From an uncultured Bacilli bacterium (lineage in GTDB: Bacteria; Bacillota_I; Bacilli_A; RF39; UBA660), in assembly GCA_934086255.1 (NCBI GenBank), contig CAKOIB010000004.1, positions 1-26,898 of the forward strand: a stretch of DNA of 26,898 nucleotides, read 5' to 3'. A model generated the notes under the pieces. That model saw nothing but the letters and a program-made list of their open reading frames with translations, did no database searches and was not told where the DNA came from. A program made the position numbers and the translations under genes. Below, piece after piece: positions 15,810-23,352 of this stretch (position 1 is the stretch's first letter; the number at the start of each line of letters is the position of its first letter).

Positions 15810-17453
15810 ATGGAAAAGATAAAAATAAACGTATTAGATAATTCTTATGAATATGATAAAGGAATTAGTTTGTCAGATATTGCAAAGGATTTTAAAGATG
15901 AGTATGAGTACTCAATTCTTGCAGGTTTTGTTGATAATGAGTTTTGTGAACTTAATTATTGTCTTAATAGAGATTGTTCTATTAAGTTTGTTACTGTGAG
16001 TGATTCTGTTGGTAATACTATTTATAAAAAGGGACTTCTTTTTGTGCTTTTGTATGCTTTTAAGCTTATATATGGCTCAAGTAGTACTTTAAAGGCTTGT
16101 CATTCTTTGGGAAATGGTATTAGGATGAGAAGTAATAATGCTTTGAATGAGGATGATCTTAATAATATTAAGAGTAAGATGAAGGAGCTTATTGAAAAGG
16201 ATTTAAATATTGAAAAGGTTTTAGTGGATAAGGGTTCTGCGATTGATTATTTTATTAATAATGGTGATTTAGAAAAGGCTAATACTTTTAAGTATTTGAC
16301 TAATCATTATGTTAATTTATATAAGATAGGGGATTATTATAATTATTTCTTTAGTTATATGCCTATTAGTACTGGAGTGTTTACTTCTTTTGATTTGTCT
16401 TTAGTGGATGACAATAATTTTATATTAGGTTTTCCTTCGGTTGGAGATAGTGCTTTAGATGTTAGTTATGATTTATTGCTTGATACTTTTAATATTTGTT
16501 ATAAACGTGCTAAAAGGCTTGGTATATTTACTTCTTCAGATATAAATGAAATTGTTGCTAATGGTAAGATAGGAGATATTATTAAAATAACTGAGGTTAT
16601 ATCTAGTAATGATTTGTTAAATATTGCTAAGTCTATATATGATTTTGGTGATAAGATTAGGGTTGTTTTACTTTCTGGTCCTTCTTCAAGTGGGAAGACT
16701 ACGACTGCTAGAAAGTTGTCAATGTTTTTGAAGAGTTTTGGTTATAATCCTGTTGCTTTATCAATTGATGATTATTTTGTTGAGAGAGAGGATACTCCAA
16801 GGCTTCCTAATGGTGATTATGATTTTGAAAGTATTAGGGCTATAGATGTTGATTTGTTTAATGATAATTTAAATAGATTACTTAGTGGTGAGGAAGTAAA
16901 GATACCTACTTTTAATTTTAAAAAAGGTGTTAAAGAGTATTTAGGTAATACATTAAAACTTGGTGATAAGGATATATTAATTATTGAGGGTCTTCATGCT
17001 CTTAATGATGAGCTTACTTATGATATAGATAAGGATAAGAAGTATAAGATTTATGTTTCTCCTCTTACTGATCTTAATATAGATAATTATAATATGGTTT
17101 CTAATTCTGATCTTAGGCTTATTCGTAGGATTTTGAGGGATAATAGAACTCGTGGTTATAGTGCAGAGCATACTATTAGTACATGGCAAAATGTAAGGGA
17201 TGGAGAAAGAAAGTATATATATCCTAATCATTCTAATGCTGATGTTGTTTATAATACTTCGCTTATATATGAAATTGGGGTATTAAAGCTTTATGTTTTA
17301 CCTTTGCTTTATGAAATAGATAGTAAGTCTCCTTCTTATTATGAGGCTGTTAGATTGATTAATTTTTTAGGAATGTTTTCTGCGATTAGTAGTGAGGAAA
17401 TTCCTAGTGAATCTATACTTAGAGAATTTATTGGAAATAGTTATTTTGAATAG
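15810..17453 (+). CDS. TGS-domain nucleoside (uridine-type) kinase fusion
   Basis: This 547-residue protein has three parts. Residues 1-65 look like a TGS domain (KINVLDNSYEYDKGISLSDIA). Residues ~70-235 resemble the second (editing-associated) domain of threonyl-tRNA synthetase, including ACHSLGNGIRM. Residues ~280-510 form a phosphoribulokinase/uridine kinase domain with Walker A GPSSSGKTT (290-298), SIDDYF (318-323) and IIEGLHAL. Such fusions are common in Bacillota and are annotated as nucleoside kinases of the Udk family, expected to phosphorylate uridine or cytidine. The TGS part may sense nucleotides or RNA, but that is unproven. AAGAGGTG precedes the ATG. gap follows after 12 nt with its ribosome binding site overlapping the stop, so they form an operon. 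Confidence 0.85.
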   Translation: MEKIKINVLDNSYEYDKGISLSDIAKDFKDEYEYSILAGFVDNEFCELNYCLNRDCSIKFVTVSDSVGNTIYKKGLLFVLLYAFKLIYGSSSTLKACHSLGNGIRMRSNNALNEDDLNNIKSKMKELIEKDLNIEKVLVDKGSAIDYFINNGDLEKANTFKYLTNHYVNLYKIGDYYNYFFSYMPISTGVFTSFDLSLVDDNNFILGFPSVGDSALDVSYDLLLDTFNICYKRAKRLGIFTSSDINEIVANGKIGDIIKITEVISSNDLLNIAKSIYDFGDKIRVVLLSGPSSSGKTTTARKLSMFLKSFGYNPVALSIDDYFVEREDTPRLPNGDYDFESIRAIDVDLFNDNLNRLLSGEEVKIPTFNFKKGVKEYLGNTLKLGDKDILIIEGLHALNDELTYDIDKDKKYKIYVSPLTDLNIDNYNMVSNSDLRLIRRILRDNRTRGYSAEHTISTWQNVRDGERKYIYPNHSNADVVYNTSLIYEIGVLKLYVLPLLYEIDSKSPSYYEAVRLINFLGMFSAISSEEIPSESILREFIGNSYFE

Positions 17454-17465
17454 GAGGATATAATA

Positions 17466-18461
17466 ATGAAAGTAGCAATTAATGGGTTTGGTAGAATAGG
17501 AAGATTATTATTTAGATTGATTTTGGAAGATGATGATATTGAGGTTGTAGCAATTAATGATTTGTGTGATGCTAAGCAACTTGCTCATTTACTTAAGTAT
17601 GATACTACTCAAGGTAGTTATAGAGTGGATGATATTAGTTATGATGAGAGTTCTATAATAGTAGGTTCTAAAAAGATTAAGGTTTTTTCTGAAATGGATC
17701 CTTTAAAGCTTCCATGGGGGGAACTTGGTGTTGATGTTGTTTTAGAGTGTACTGGTAAGTTTGTTAAATTAGAAGGTGCGTCTTTACATATTGAAAGTGG
17801 TGCTAAAAAGGTGGTTGTTTCTGCTCCATGTAAGGGTGATGTTAAGACTATTGTTTATAATGTTAATGATGATATATTAGATGGTAGTGAAAAGGTTATT
17901 AGTGCTGGTAGTTGTACTACTAATTGTTTGGCTCCTGTTCTTAATCTTATTAATAATAATTTTGGTATTAAGAAAGGGTATATGACTACTATTCATGCTG
18001 TTACTAATGATCAAGTTATTTTAGATGGAGAGCATAAGAAGGGAATTGAATCTAGAAGAGGACGTTGTGCGTTTATGAATATTGTTCCTACTTCTACTGG
18101 TGCTGCTTCTGGTATTGGAAAGGTTATTCCTTGTTTGGAAGGGAAGCTTAATGGTTCTGCGATGAGGGTTCCTGTAGGTACTGGAAGTGTTATTGATTTG
18201 GTTCTTGAGCTTGATAGAGATGTAACTGTTTTAGAGATTAATGATATGTTTAAGAATAATAGTAATGAGACTGTTCATTTTACAATGGATCCTATTGTTT
18301 CTAGTGATGTTATTGGTACTAGTTATGGAGCTTTGGTTGATGGATTACTTACTGATGTTTTGGATACTCTAGATGGGCAACTTGTTAAGATTGTTGCATG
18401 GTATGATAATGAAATGGGTTATTGTAATCAAATGCTTAGAACTATTAAGAAATTAAAATAA
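17466..18461 (+). CDS. gap: Glyceraldehyde-3-phosphate dehydrogenase
   Basis: This 331-residue protein catalyses the NAD-linked phosphorylating step of glycolysis. The Rossmann start INGFGRIGRLLFR and INDL support NAD binding. The catalytic cysteine is in SCTTNCLAP and the base histidine in TTIHAVTNDQ, with STGAA, MRVPVGTGSV and WYDNEMGY following. Some conserved positions differ from common GapA sequences: SNASCTTN reads SAGSCTTN, HSYTNDQ reads HAVTNDQ, and the RVPxP stretch reads RVPVG. Key catalytic and phosphate-binding residues remain, so activity is expected. AGGAGG overlaps the upstream stop. No other glycolysis genes are adjacent. It ends in a bidirectional terminator. Confidence 0.96.
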   Translation: MKVAINGFGRIGRLLFRLILEDDDIEVVAINDLCDAKQLAHLLKYDTTQGSYRVDDISYDESSIIVGSKKIKVFSEMDPLKLPWGELGVDVVLECTGKFVKLEGASLHIESGAKKVVVSAPCKGDVKTIVYNVNDDILDGSEKVISAGSCTTNCLAPVLNLINNNFGIKKGYMTTIHAVTNDQVILDGEHKKGIESRRGRCAFMNIVPTSTGAASGIGKVIPCLEGKLNGSAMRVPVGTGSVIDLVLELDRDVTVLEINDMFKNNSNETVHFTMDPIVSSDVIGTSYGALVDGLLTDVLDTLDGQLVKIVAWYDNEMGYCNQMLRTIKKLK

Positions 18462-18486
18462 AAAGAGTAGGTTTTACTCTTTTTAT
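18458..18486. terminator. Bidirectional terminator between gap and gatD
   Basis: A 12-bp stem (ATAAAAAGAGTA, 18458-18469, with TACTCTTTTTAT, 18475-18486) has a 5-nt loop. The stop codons of both converging genes are inside the hairpin. Confidence 0.88.
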
Positions 18487-19193
18487 TTGTAATAATTATT
18501 TATAAATTCTTGATAGGCAAGTTCATCAAGTTTTAGGTCTACTTTTTTAATTTTTTTATCTTTGTATTTTTGTTTTATTAGTTTATTTAGTAGATATGTT
18601 AATAGTTTAGGGTTTCTTACTAGTATTGGGCCAATTGTATATGTTCCATAGAAGTTTTTATAATTGTATCCATCACATTTTATAGGAGTTCCTTTAGTTT
18701 TTAAAGGTAATAAGATGGGGTTATTTGTTTCTATTTTGTTGTTATGATTTTGAAATCCTATAATATTTTCTTTTATTAAGTTTGTTTTAAATATACCTTC
18801 ATTTACTATTCTTTTTTCTGTTTTTATAGTTTGGTAATCAAATATATTTAGTCCTTTTACTTCTTTGTTGTTGTTATGAATAATTTTACCAAATAACTCA
18901 AAACTGTTACCTGTTGCTATTATGAACTTATTGTTTTCTATGTAATCTTTTAATTCTTCTTTATATTGTTTTAAGTGGTTTAGACCTATCAATTGATTTG
19001 TTTCTGTTGCACACCCTATGTAGATTAGGTCTATATGACTTAGATCGATGTCATCGTTTATTGATTTTTGTATTATGTTTGTTTTTATATTTTGTTGTGT
19101 TAGATAGTATTCTATTGCTTTTATGTTACCGGATTCACCATATAAGTTCATTAAATCGTAGTATAAATGCAAAATATTTAATTTATTGTTCAT
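18483..19193 (-). CDS. gatD: GatD-like glutamine amidotransferase subunit, catalytic residues lost
   Basis: GatD supplies ammonia from glutamine to MurT, which amidates the D-Glu of lipid II. This 236-residue protein starts at ATG 19193 after AGAGGTGA. It keeps the family frame: LNILHLYYDLMNLYGESGNI, IDLIYIGCATETNQ (usual IGGGQDREQ), GFQNHNNKIE and GTYTIGPILVRNP. Two catalytic positions are changed. The nucleophile motif (usual AICGGYQLLG) reads ATGNSFELFG, putting G95 where Cys belongs; the histidine motif (usual GTYLHGP) reads GTYTIGP, with I187. It should therefore be glutaminase-dead. The reading frame is intact and overlaps the upstream murT by 11 nt, which argues against decay. The GatD family call is firm from motifs and partner; the present function is open. 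Confidence 0.88.
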   Translation of the reverse strand: MNNKLNILHLYYDLMNLYGESGNIKAIEYYLTQQNIKTNIIQKSINDDIDLSHIDLIYIGCATETNQLIGLNHLKQYKEELKDYIENNKFIIATGNSFELFGKIIHNNNKEVKGLNIFDYQTIKTEKRIVNEGIFKTNLIKENIIGFQNHNNKIETNNPILLPLKTKGTPIKCDGYNYKNFYGTYTIGPILVRNPKLLTYLLNKLIKQKYKDKKIKKVDLKLDELAYQEFINNYYK

Positions 19194-20523
19194 TTTGATC
19201 ACCTCTTATAGAGTTATTGAAGGGATATACATAGTCAAAGTTTAGTATTGCATATATATTTGATTTAGTATTTTTCTTTATGTAGTTGGTTGCTTCTTTT
19301 ATTTCGTCAAATGTTATTATTTTCTTTTTATCAATATTTGCATATTTTAGTCTTGTTGCTATGTTATATTTGTCTCTTCCTATACATATTATTTTTTCTA
19401 TGTTTTCATCGTTTAACAGTTCAAAATCTATATCATACATCCATGACATATCATTGAATTCATATCTTCTTGATATTTCTTTCCAACCAATAGCTATTAC
19501 TTTTTTATCTTTTTGTCTTTTTACGTGTAATAATGATTGATTAAAAGTTGTTGCGTTTTCATTTTTATTGTTTATTATAGTTACTTTTCTGTTTTGTATT
19601 TCATACTCATTGTATATTTTTTGATTTTTAAATATATTATTTAGTGTTTTTGCTGTTTGTTCTTTATCTAAGTTGTATTGGTCTGCTGCTGCGAAAGCTG
19701 CTAGTGTGTTATAGATTGAGAATAGTATGTTGTACTGAGTATTTATTTTATATTCATCATTTATTATGAAATAGTTTTTGTCATAGTCTATGTTTGTTAC
19801 TTTATAGTTCATTTCTGGTCTTTTGAAATTGCATTTTTCACAGTAGTAGTCACCATTTTCTTCGAATGTTTTATAATTATATTTTAGTTTTGTATTACAT
19901 ATTGGGCAGTAATACATATTAAGATTTTTAAATAGTTCTTTATTGTATGAGTATTTATTTTTTTCTATGCCATAATAAAGTATTTTGTTTTCATTATTTT
20001 GTAACTGAAATTTTCTAAGGTAAGGGTCATCACCATTTATTATTAGGGTCATGTTTTTTGTTATTCCTTGATTTATTTTATCAAATACTAAGTCAACGTT
20101 TCCTTGTCTTGGTGGTTGGTCTCTACAGATGTTTGTTATTACAAGTGTTTGTGGTTTTATGCTTTTGAATAGAATGCTTGAGTATCTTTCATCGACTTCT
20201 AATATTATTATGTCTTTTTTTATTTCTCCTTTTAGGTTTGAATGGTTTATTAGAGTTGTTGTAATTCCGCTTACTAGGTTTGCTCCGGAGTCATTGTGGC
20301 AGACTGTGTATCCTTGTTCTTCGAATATTTTTCTTATAATAGCGGTAGTACTACCTTTTCCACTTGATCCGGTTACTGCGATTATTTTTTCTGGTAGTTT
20401 TAATTTTTTTAGTAAGTTTTTGTCTATTTTTAAAGCGTATTCTCCGGGAAGGGTTGAGCCTTTGTTTACTAGTTTTCCTATAAAAATTAATATTTTTCCT
20501 ATTATTATGCTTATTGTTTTCAT
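19183..20523 (-). CDS. murT: MurT-like lipid II isoglutaminyl synthase ligase subunit
   Basis: This 446-residue Mur-ligase-like protein activates the D-Glu carboxylate of lipid II with ATP for amidation. The P-loop GSSGKGSTT is at 52-60, followed by GANLVSGITTTL, EVDERY, ICRDQPPRQGNVD and NGDDPYL. A four-cysteine zinc ribbon specific to MurT sits in the middle domain (C206, C209, C228, C231). YNTLAAFAAA follows, then the C-terminal MurT domain with NATTFNQSL and NDMSWMYDIDFE (family DxSWxWDxDFE). The ATG at 20523 follows GGTGAT. Its stop overlaps the start of gatD by 11 nt, so the pair is translated together. The N-terminal hydrophobic stretch may associate with the membrane. Confidence 0.93.
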   Translation of the reverse strand: MKTISIIIGKILIFIGKLVNKGSTLPGEYALKIDKNLLKKLKLPEKIIAVTGSSGKGSTTAIIRKIFEEQGYTVCHNDSGANLVSGITTTLINHSNLKGEIKKDIIILEVDERYSSILFKSIKPQTLVITNICRDQPPRQGNVDLVFDKINQGITKNMTLIINGDDPYLRKFQLQNNENKILYYGIEKNKYSYNKELFKNLNMYYCPICNTKLKYNYKTFEENGDYYCEKCNFKRPEMNYKVTNIDYDKNYFIINDEYKINTQYNILFSIYNTLAAFAAADQYNLDKEQTAKTLNNIFKNQKIYNEYEIQNRKVTIINNKNENATTFNQSLLHVKRQKDKKVIAIGWKEISRRYEFNDMSWMYDIDFELLNDENIEKIICIGRDKYNIATRLKYANIDKKKIITFDEIKEATNYIKKNTKSNIYAILNFDYVYPFNNSIRGDQNEQ

Positions 20524-20539
20524 TTAAATCACCAATTTT

Positions 20540-20568
20540 AGTATATCATTTATATTGATAAATATAAA
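20540..20568 (-). promoter_or_regulatory. Promoter for murT-gatD
   Basis: On the minus strand: TTTATA (20568-20563), 17 nt, TATACT (20545-20540) preceded by an extended -10 TGA (20548-20546). It is divergent from the flippase promoter about 115 nt away. Confidence 0.6.
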
Positions 20569-20659
20569 GATTTTGAATTAAACTTTGTAATTTTGTTGTT
20601 TTTATTTTACAATTTGTGTGTCTATTTTTATTTATAAACTTTTAAATATTAATTATAAG

Positions 20660-20668
20660 TGGTATACT
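20660..20668 (+). promoter_or_regulatory. Extended -10 promoter for the flippase operon
   Basis: TGG plus TATACT (20663-20668) lies 29 nt before the start codon; the -35 region is only T/A-rich. The same TGnTATACT core is used by the divergent murT promoter. Confidence 0.55.
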
Positions 20669-20697
20669 AGTTTATAGAAATTAAATGGGAGAGATTT

Positions 20698-22320
20698 ATG
20701 AAGAAATTATCGTTTGAAAAAGGAGCTTTTATTGCAACGTTTTGTATTTTTTTATCTAAGATTTTAGGTCTTTTATACGTAATTCCTTTTTATGCAATTA
20801 TTGGTGAGCAAGCAGGGGCTCTTTATAGTTATGCTTATATTATTTATGCAATATTTTTATCTATTTCTACGGCGGGAATTCCTACAGCGATAAGTAAGCT
20901 TACTAGTGAGTATGAAACTCTTGATATGAAAGAGGCTAAGACAAGGATGTTTTATATATCAATTAAGTTTATTAATTATTTATCTGTAGTGATATTTTTG
21001 TTATTGATGATTTTTGCTCCGGTTATTGCTAAGTTTATTATTGGTGATGCTGTTGGTGGTAATACTGTTTCTGATGTTAGTTTAGTTATTCGTTCTATAT
21101 CGTTTGCAATACTTACTGTTCCATATCTTTCTGTTGCTCGTGGTTATTTACAAGGACATAGGTATATTTCTGTTACTTCATGGAGTCAAGTTATTGAACA
21201 GTTAGTACGTGTTTTGGTAGTGGTTCTTGGTAGTTATGTTGTTATATATTTGTTAAAGCTTAGTGAGGTTACCGCGATTACGGTTGCAGTATTTGGTGCT
21301 TTTGTTGGGGCGATTGGTTCAAGGGTTTATATAAAGCATTATTTGAAAAAGGATCATGATAGTTTGTTTGTTAATGATTCTAAAAGGGATGATGTTTCTG
21401 ATAAAGATATTATTAAAAAGATAATTAGTTATGCTTTTCCATATATAGTTATAAGTCTTTTATATAGTGTTTATACTTTTGTTGATGTGATTATTATAAA
21501 TCGTGTTTTATATAATATAGTTGGTTATTCACAGGATGTTGTTGAGACTATTATTAGTACTTATTCAACTTGGGGTGAAAAGCTTCAGATGATTATTACT
21601 TCGATTGCTACTGGTATTGCGATTAGTTTAATACCTAATTTAGTAAGACATTTTGTTAGTAAGGATAAGAAGAGTCTTAATAATACTTTTAATAAAGCAA
21701 TTTTAATTGTTATTTATATTGGAATGCCTCTTGCTATACTTATTAGTATATTTTCTGGTACGGTTTGGAATGTGTTTTATGGACAAAGTTATTATGGGCC
21801 TCTTACTATGAAGTTGTTTATTTTTGTAGCGGTAGCGGCTTCTTTAGAGAATGTATGTAGTTCTAGTTTACAGGCTATGAATAAGTTTAGGGTTTTATAT
21901 AAGAGTGTTATAATTGGAGTTTTATTAAATGCAATACTTGATGCACCTTTTATGATAGTTTTCTATAAGCTTGGAATATATCCTGTTTATGGGGCAATGG
22001 TATCTAGTATAATTGGATTTATGACTATTTGTTTTGTTACTTTATATTATTTAAGGAAAGAAGAAGATTTATCTTTTAAGGGTATTTATGTAACTGTTTT
22101 AAGGCTTTTGATACCTTTTGCTATTCTTATTTTGGTATCTATGTTATTTAAGTGTTTTATACCTGATAGTTTGGATAGTAGATTGATGTCTGTTTTATAT
22201 GCTTGTCTTTATTTTGGAGTAGGACTTCTTGTTTATTTTGGAGTTACTATAAAGCAGGGAACTTTTTATGATATATTGAATGATTTATTACCTAATAGGT
22301 TTAAAAGGAGAGTGAAATGA
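20698..22320 (+). CDS. MurJ/SpoVB-type polysaccharide/lipid II flippase
   Basis: This 540-residue, strongly hydrophobic protein has about 14 membrane segments and belongs to the MOP (MATE-like) exporter superfamily, MVF/polysaccharide-synthesis branch. It opens FEKGAFIATFCIFLSKILGLLYVIPFYAIIG, the pattern of Bacillus YtgP/SpoVB relatives, and has YLSVARGYLQGHRY in the first half. Members move undecaprenyl-linked precursors such as lipid II across the membrane. GGGAGAG at 20687-20693 serves the ATG. Its stop overlaps the ATP-grasp start (ATGA), so the two are coupled. It is divergent from murT-gatD, which act on the same lipid II, supporting a lipid II role; teichoic or capsular units are the alternative. 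Confidence 0.88.
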   Translation: MKKLSFEKGAFIATFCIFLSKILGLLYVIPFYAIIGEQAGALYSYAYIIYAIFLSISTAGIPTAISKLTSEYETLDMKEAKTRMFYISIKFINYLSVVIFLLLMIFAPVIAKFIIGDAVGGNTVSDVSLVIRSISFAILTVPYLSVARGYLQGHRYISVTSWSQVIEQLVRVLVVVLGSYVVIYLLKLSEVTAITVAVFGAFVGAIGSRVYIKHYLKKDHDSLFVNDSKRDDVSDKDIIKKIISYAFPYIVISLLYSVYTFVDVIIINRVLYNIVGYSQDVVETIISTYSTWGEKLQMIITSIATGIAISLIPNLVRHFVSKDKKSLNNTFNKAILIVIYIGMPLAILISIFSGTVWNVFYGQSYYGPLTMKLFIFVAVAASLENVCSSSLQAMNKFRVLYKSVIIGVLLNAILDAPFMIVFYKLGIYPVYGAMVSSIIGFMTICFVTLYYLRKEEDLSFKGIYVTVLRLLIPFAILILVSMLFKCFIPDSLDSRLMSVLYACLYFGVGLLVYFGVTIKQGTFYDILNDLLPNRFKRRVK

Positions 22321-23342
22321 TGGGAACATTTAAAATATTTGTTAATAAGTTTAAAGTGATTAATTTTGATAGACTTAATCTTCTTGCTAGTTATATTGCA
22401 AAGAAGAATAATAAGTCGGTTTCTTATGTTAAGTTTGATATGATAAGGAATTTTCTTAAGTATAAGATAGGATATACTGATTATTTTAAGGGGGACTATA
22501 TTAATCTTACTAATGAAAAGAAGAAGGATTTTGTTACTTCGAAGAATTATATAAGTGTAATTGGTTATCTTAATCCTAGACCTTATAGAGTTGTTATGAA
22601 TGATAAGTTAGTTTTTAATCAAATATATAGTAAGTATTTAGGACGTGATTATCTTGATATTAGAAGGTCTGATGTTTCAGATATTAAGGCTTTTTTAAAG
22701 GGTAAAAAGAATGTGTTTTTAAAGCCTACGACTTCTTTTGGAGGACAAAATATTCTTAAAGTTGTTGTTAGTGAGATTGATGATATTGAGTCTTTTAGAG
22801 CTAATGCAATTAAGAATGGTCAATATTTGCTTGAAGAAGAGATAAAGCAACATGATTATGTTAATGAGATTAATCCTAATGCTGTTAATACTTTTAGAAT
22901 TATTACTTTGTATAAAGATGGTGTTGTTCATGTTCTTGCTAATTCTTTTAGAATTAGTTTGGATCTTAATCCAGCAATTCAGTGTAGAGATTCTTATATG
23001 AGACTTAGTGAGGATGGTAAAGTTCTTTGTAAGTTTATTGATGATGATGGTGTTGTTTATGATAAGCATCCTCTTACTGGGTTTGATTTTAATAGTATAG
23101 ATAAGATTCCATTTGTTAAGGAAGCGTATTCAATGGTTAAGGAAGCTGCATTATTAGTTCCTGAGATTAGGTATGTTGGATGGGATGTTGCAATTACTAA
23201 TGATGGACCTTGTATTATTGAGGGAAATGAGTTTCCTAGTTATGGTCTTATTCAAAATTATTTACTTAATAAGGAAAATCCAGGACATTTAAAACAAATT
23301 AAAGATGTTATTGGTGATGAAATAAATAATATTAAGTTGTAG
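22317..23342 (+). CDS. Sugar-transfer-associated ATP-grasp protein
   Basis: This 341-residue protein has an ATP-grasp domain of the sugar-transfer-associated type. The nucleotide lysine and Gly-rich loop are in FLKPTTSFGGQNI (134-146, K136). LLEEEIKQ (171-178) would bind adenine, VNTFRIITLYKDG (190-202) is characteristic of the group, and GWDVAITNDGPCIIEGNEFP (288-307) holds the metal ligands. ATP-grasp enzymes join a carboxylate to an amine via acyl phosphate; for this group the substrate is not established, though members lie near surface polysaccharide or envelope genes. The start may be ATG 22317 or the adjacent ATG 22320; AAGGAG (22305-22310) suits both. Coupling to the flippase suggests an envelope substrate. 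Confidence 0.82.
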   Translation: MMGTFKIFVNKFKVINFDRLNLLASYIAKKNNKSVSYVKFDMIRNFLKYKIGYTDYFKGDYINLTNEKKKDFVTSKNYISVIGYLNPRPYRVVMNDKLVFNQIYSKYLGRDYLDIRRSDVSDIKAFLKGKKNVFLKPTTSFGGQNILKVVVSEIDDIESFRANAIKNGQYLLEEEIKQHDYVNEINPNAVNTFRIITLYKDGVVHVLANSFRISLDLNPAIQCRDSYMRLSEDGKVLCKFIDDDGVVYDKHPLTGFDFNSIDKIPFVKEAYSMVKEAALLVPEIRYVGWDVAITNDGPCIIEGNEFPSYGLIQNYLLNKENPGHLKQIKDVIGDEINNIKL

Positions 23343-23352
23343 GAGTGTAAGT

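Noticed and set aside
20129..20527. 132-codon plus-strand open frame over murT
   Set aside because: Its hydrophobic look comes from reading the complement of AT-rich murT; it has no start signals or family match.
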